This document shows positions 14,540 to 17,160 of a stretch of DNA of 17,160 bases, piece after piece (the stretch's first letter is position 1; every line of letters begins with the position of its first letter). This DNA is from JAHFPN01 sp036559465 (GTDB taxonomy: Bacteria; Pseudomonadota; Alphaproteobacteria; Rhizobiales; Xanthobacteraceae). The translations under genes were made by a program, and so were the position numbers. Where the stretch lies: contig DATBTC010000074.1 in assembly GCA_036559465.1 (NCBI GenBank), positions 1 to 17,160 on the forward strand, read 5' to 3'. The notes below the pieces were generated by a model, which worked only from the letters and a program-made list of their open reading frames with translations, was not told the origin of the DNA and did no database searches.

Positions 14540-16051
14540 ATGTTCAGTGTCATTCACGCAATGCATTCCCTCTATGATTTCATAGAACGGCGGCCGCGGG
14601 CCGCATTTCTTGCTTTCGCCGCCCTGCATCTGATCGTCTGGAGCGCACTGCCGGCCGCACTTTACCCGAACCTGCCGCTCGATCTGATCGAGGCGTTGAT
14701 CTATGGGCGCGAATGGCAGCTTGGCTACGACAAATTGCCGCCCTTGCCCTGGTGGCTCATCGAAATCGCCTACCGCCTCATCGGACACGACTTCGCCTAT
14801 TACGCCCTAGCACAAGCCGCCGTGATCGTGGCCTTCGCATTGATCTGGATCACTGCACGCCCTCTGCTCGGGCCGGTCGGCGCATTTGTCGCGCTCCTGA
14901 TCGTCGATGGCCTGCACTACCTTCATTACACGGCGGCGAAGTTCAACCACGACGTCATCCAGCTCCCGCTCTGGGCACTCGCAGGCTATTCGTTCCGTTC
15001 CGCGCTGCGCGAAGGCCGGCTGCTCTCCTGGGCATTGCTCGGCCTTTCGCTGGGTGCGGCCTTGTGGGCGAAATATTTCGTCGTCGTGCTCGCGCTGCCG
15101 CTCGCGCTATTCTTGCTGCTGGATCGCGACGCGCGAAAAGCTTTGTGGACGCCCGGACCTTACCTCGCGCTCATAGTCGCGCTCGTTGTGGCTGCACCGC
15201 ATCTCTGGTGGCTGATCGCCAACGATTTCCTTCCGTTCGCCTATGCCTCTGCGCGGGCCTCGCCGTCGCGCGGAATTCTCGATCACCTGCAACGTCCACT
15301 CGAATTCGCCGCCGGGCAGTTCTTCTTTCTGCTCCCCGCGCTCGCGATCGCAATGCCCCTCATCTGGCGGCGGCAGGAATCGCGCACGCCAGCCGGCGAC
15401 GCATTCGATCGCCGGATCGTAACGCTGTTAGCCTTCGGTCCGTTCGCGACCGTCATCGCGCTTTCCGCGCTCACAGGACGCGCCACCGTCGCGTTGTGGG
15501 GCTATCCACTCTGGCTGTTTCTCGGCTTGTGGATCGTTCTCGAGTTCCGCCGCGCCACCGAGCAAAAGCGCTTTGCGCAAGTGGCTTCGATCTGGGCTAC
15601 GGTCTTCGCCGCCTTCGTCCTCGTCTTTGTCGCCAATTACACGGTGCTGCCGCATTTCGATCAACGCTATCGCGCGTCGCTGTTTCCCGGTGATCGTCTG
15701 GCGGCGGAGACTTCCGGCCGCTTCCGCGCGGCTACCGGTCGGCCACTCGCCTACGTCATTTCGGAAATGTGGAACGGCGGAAATATCGGGCACTACGCGC
15801 CCGAGCGGCCGCGCGTGCTCATCGACGGTGAGCCGCGTCGCGCGCCCTGGATCGACCTTGCGGATCTGAAGGCGCGCGGCGCCGCGGTCGTCTGGACCAA
15901 TGGCGATCTGCGAACCATGCCGCCCCAATTGCAGCGGGCCGCACCGAACGCGCAGGTGCAACCGCCGTTCAAATTGAAGTTCCATTGGATCCCGCGCGAG
16001 CTGGAAGTCGGCTGGGCGATCCTGCCGCCACAACCGGCGGCGCCCCGCTAG
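14540..16051 (+). CDS. GT39-family (GT-C fold) integral membrane glycosyltransferase
   Basis: A 503-residue polytopic inner-membrane protein with about nine to eleven hydrophobic helices in the first 380 residues and a soluble periplasmic C-terminal part (about 380-503). The first periplasmic loop, LPLDLIEALIYGREWQLGYD followed by KLPPLPWW (45-72), is the conserved part of the ArnT/PMT-like GT39 family, with Asp48 and Glu51 as candidate catalytic acids. Such enzymes move a sugar from a polyprenyl-phosphate carrier to a lipid, glycan or protein acceptor outside the inner membrane. Donor and acceptor cannot be told from the sequence. The ATG at 14540 is the first in frame; another at 14561 is possible. 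No undecaprenyl-sugar synthesis gene is adjacent. Its TAG stop overlaps the stop of the convergent aminotransferase in a shared CTAG. Confidence 0.88.
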   Translation: MFSVIHAMHSLYDFIERRPRAAFLAFAALHLIVWSALPAALYPNLPLDLIEALIYGREWQLGYDKLPPLPWWLIEIAYRLIGHDFAYYALAQAAVIVAFALIWITARPLLGPVGAFVALLIVDGLHYLHYTAAKFNHDVIQLPLWALAGYSFRSALREGRLLSWALLGLSLGAALWAKYFVVVLALPLALFLLLDRDARKALWTPGPYLALIVALVVAAPHLWWLIANDFLPFAYASARASPSRGILDHLQRPLEFAAGQFFFLLPALAIAMPLIWRRQESRTPAGDAFDRRIVTLLAFGPFATVIALSALTGRATVALWGYPLWLFLGLWIVLEFRRATEQKRFAQVASIWATVFAAFVLVFVANYTVLPHFDQRYRASLFPGDRLAAETSGRFRAATGRPLAYVISEMWNGGNIGHYAPERPRVLIDGEPRRAPWIDLADLKARGAAVVWTNGDLRTMPPQLQRAAPNAQVQPPFKLKFHWIPRELEVGWAILPPQPAAPR

Positions 16052-17160
16052 GCCGTGGCGCGGATCACGCTCGCGAGTTTCTCGAAGATTTCGCCGATCT
16101 GCGCTTCCGAAACGATCAGCGGCGACGCCACCGCCAGCGTGTCGCCCACGCAGCGGATCATCACGCCTTCGTCGAAGAAAGCGCGATCCATCGCCTCGAA
16201 ACCGCGCTTGCCGACCGCGTCCGGCCGTGCACTGAGATCGATGCCGACCGTGAGGCCCACCGTGCGAATATCGAGCACGCCGGGCAAACCTTTCAGCCCC
16301 ATGGCCGCATCGGCCCAAATCGGCTCGAGCTTCTTGGCGCGCTCGATCAGCTTCTCGTCGCGATAGAGGTCGAGCGTCGCCAGCGCCGCCGCGCAGGCAA
16401 GCGGATGCGCCGAATAAGTGTAGCCATGAAACAGTTCGGTCACGTGCTCGGGCCCCTTCATGAAGGCGTCGTGGATTTGCTTGCGCACGATCACGCCGCC
16501 CATCGGCACGGTGCCCGACGTGATGCCCTTGGCGAAGCAGATCATGTCCGGCACCACGCCATAGCGCTCGGCCGCGAACATGTAGCCGAGCCGGCCGAAG
16601 CCGGTGATGACCTCGTCGAAAATGAGAAGGATGCCGTACTTGTTGCAGATCGCGCGCAGCCGCTCGAGGTAGCCTTTGGGGGCAGGTAGCACGCCGGTGG
16701 CGCCGGCCATCGGCTCGACGATCACCGCGGCGATCGTGGTGTCGCCGTGCAGGGCTACGATCCGTTCCAGCTCGTCGGCGAGATGTGCGCCCCATTCCGG
16801 CTCGCCCTTGGAGAACGCCTGCTGCTCGCGGTTGTAGGTATGCGGCAGATGGTCGATGCCCGCCAATCCGGGGCCGAACGCCTTGCGGTTGTTGGCGAGC
16901 CCGCCGACCGCCATGCCGCCGAAGCCGACGCCGTGGTAGCCGCGCTCACGCCCGATCAGGCGGGTGCGTCCGGCCTCGCCGCGGATGTTGTGGTAGGCGA
17001 GGGCGATCTTCAGCGCGGTATCCACCGCCTCCGACCCAGAATTCGCGAAGAACACATGGTCGAGGTCGGCCGGCGCCAGCGCGGCGATCCGGCTCGCCAG
17101 CTCGAACGCCTTGGGAACGCCGAACTGGAACGCCGGCGCATAGTCGAGTTCGGCGGCCTG
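16048..17160 (-). CDS. Class III aminotransferase, omega-amino acid:pyruvate type (5' end cut by window edge)
   Basis: Pyridoxal-phosphate enzyme; 370 codons are visible and the frame runs open through the right edge, so the N-terminal 60-80 residues or so are outside the window. An internal GTG at 17053-17055 should not be taken as the start, because conserved sequence (AFELASRIAALAPADL) precedes it. Motifs include FFANSGSEAVDTALK (phosphate-cup region), GRERGYHG, VIVEPMAG, IFDEVITGFGR, the catalytic lysine in FAKGITSG (codon 16528-16530) and GYTYSAHPLACAAAL. The pattern LPHTYN plus RGYHGV and GYTYSAHP closely resembles Pseudomonas omega-amino acid (beta-alanine):pyruvate transaminase as I remember it. 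The likely reaction moves an amino group from beta-alanine or another omega-amine to pyruvate. Exact substrate not provable here. Confidence 0.93.
   Translation of the reverse strand, partial: QAAELDYAPAFQFGVPKAFELASRIAALAPADLDHVFFANSGSEAVDTALKIALAYHNIRGEAGRTRLIGRERGYHGVGFGGMAVGGLANNRKAFGPGLAGIDHLPHTYNREQQAFSKGEPEWGAHLADELERIVALHGDTTIAAVIVEPMAGATGVLPAPKGYLERLRAICNKYGILLIFDEVITGFGRLGYMFAAERYGVVPDMICFAKGITSGTVPMGGVIVRKQIHDAFMKGPEHVTELFHGYTYSAHPLACAAALATLDLYRDEKLIERAKKLEPIWADAAMGLKGLPGVLDIRTVGLTVGIDLSARPDAVGKRGFEAMDRAFFDEGVMIRCVGDTLAVASPLIVSEAQIGEIFEKLASVIRATA

Noticed and set aside
1..17160. tRNA genes, CRISPR arrays, insertion sequences, phage or defence genes
   Set aside because: No repeat-spacer pattern, transposase motif or tRNA-like cloverleaf was noticed on either strand, and intergenic space is too small to hide one. 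A tRNA and IS search would settle this.

Overview
The window looks like chromosomal DNA of a GC-rich alphaproteobacterium, most likely of the Rhizobiales (Bradyrhizobium/Xanthobacteraceae-like). The basis is codon use, a BamF-like DUF3035 protein next to lspA, an IleS with a degenerate C-terminal zinc ribbon, and the style of the glycosyltransferase and HAD proteins. It is densely coded (15 genes, two cut by the window edges). I see no tRNA, rRNA, insertion sequence, CRISPR array or prophage gene, and no gene-free stretch longer than 300 bases.

Layout. (1) Positions 1-7935, minus strand: ribF, then ileS, lspA, a BamF-like exported protein and two M16 peptidase-like genes, transcribed leftwards. 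This is a housekeeping and envelope cluster. LspA matures lipoproteins, the BamF-like protein is a probable outer-membrane assembly accessory, and the two M16 proteins look like a split heterodimer: one has the zinc site, the other has lost it but keeps the substrate-contact arginine/tyrosine. (2) Positions 8107-9206, plus strand: a CheY-like receiver followed by a CheZ-type phosphatase, with a possible CtrA-type site upstream. (3) Positions 9216-14415, minus strand: a periplasmic adaptor, an FtsX/MacB-type permease and a LolD-like ATPase, joined by 4-base start/stop overlaps. They are followed by a membrane-anchored degenerate EAL protein resembling the flagellar c-di-GMP receptor TipF, and a HAD-IIA hydrolase. 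(4) Positions 14540-16051, plus strand: a multi-spanning GT39-type glycosyltransferase. (5) Position 16048 to the right edge, minus strand: a class III omega-amino acid:pyruvate-type aminotransferase, lacking its N-terminus here.

How the genes may work together. The CheY/CheZ pair and the TipF-like protein, only about 0.9 kb apart, suggest a small motility-control locus outside a main che or flagellar cluster. The adaptor/permease/ATPase trio forms a DevBCA- or MacAB-like exporter without its own outer-membrane channel. Most of the window is conserved chromosome. I did not find a clear new defence or mobile system. The best leads are the CheZ with a duplicated C-terminal docking peptide, the possible CtrA site, the degenerate EAL protein, and a low-GC patch inside ileS.
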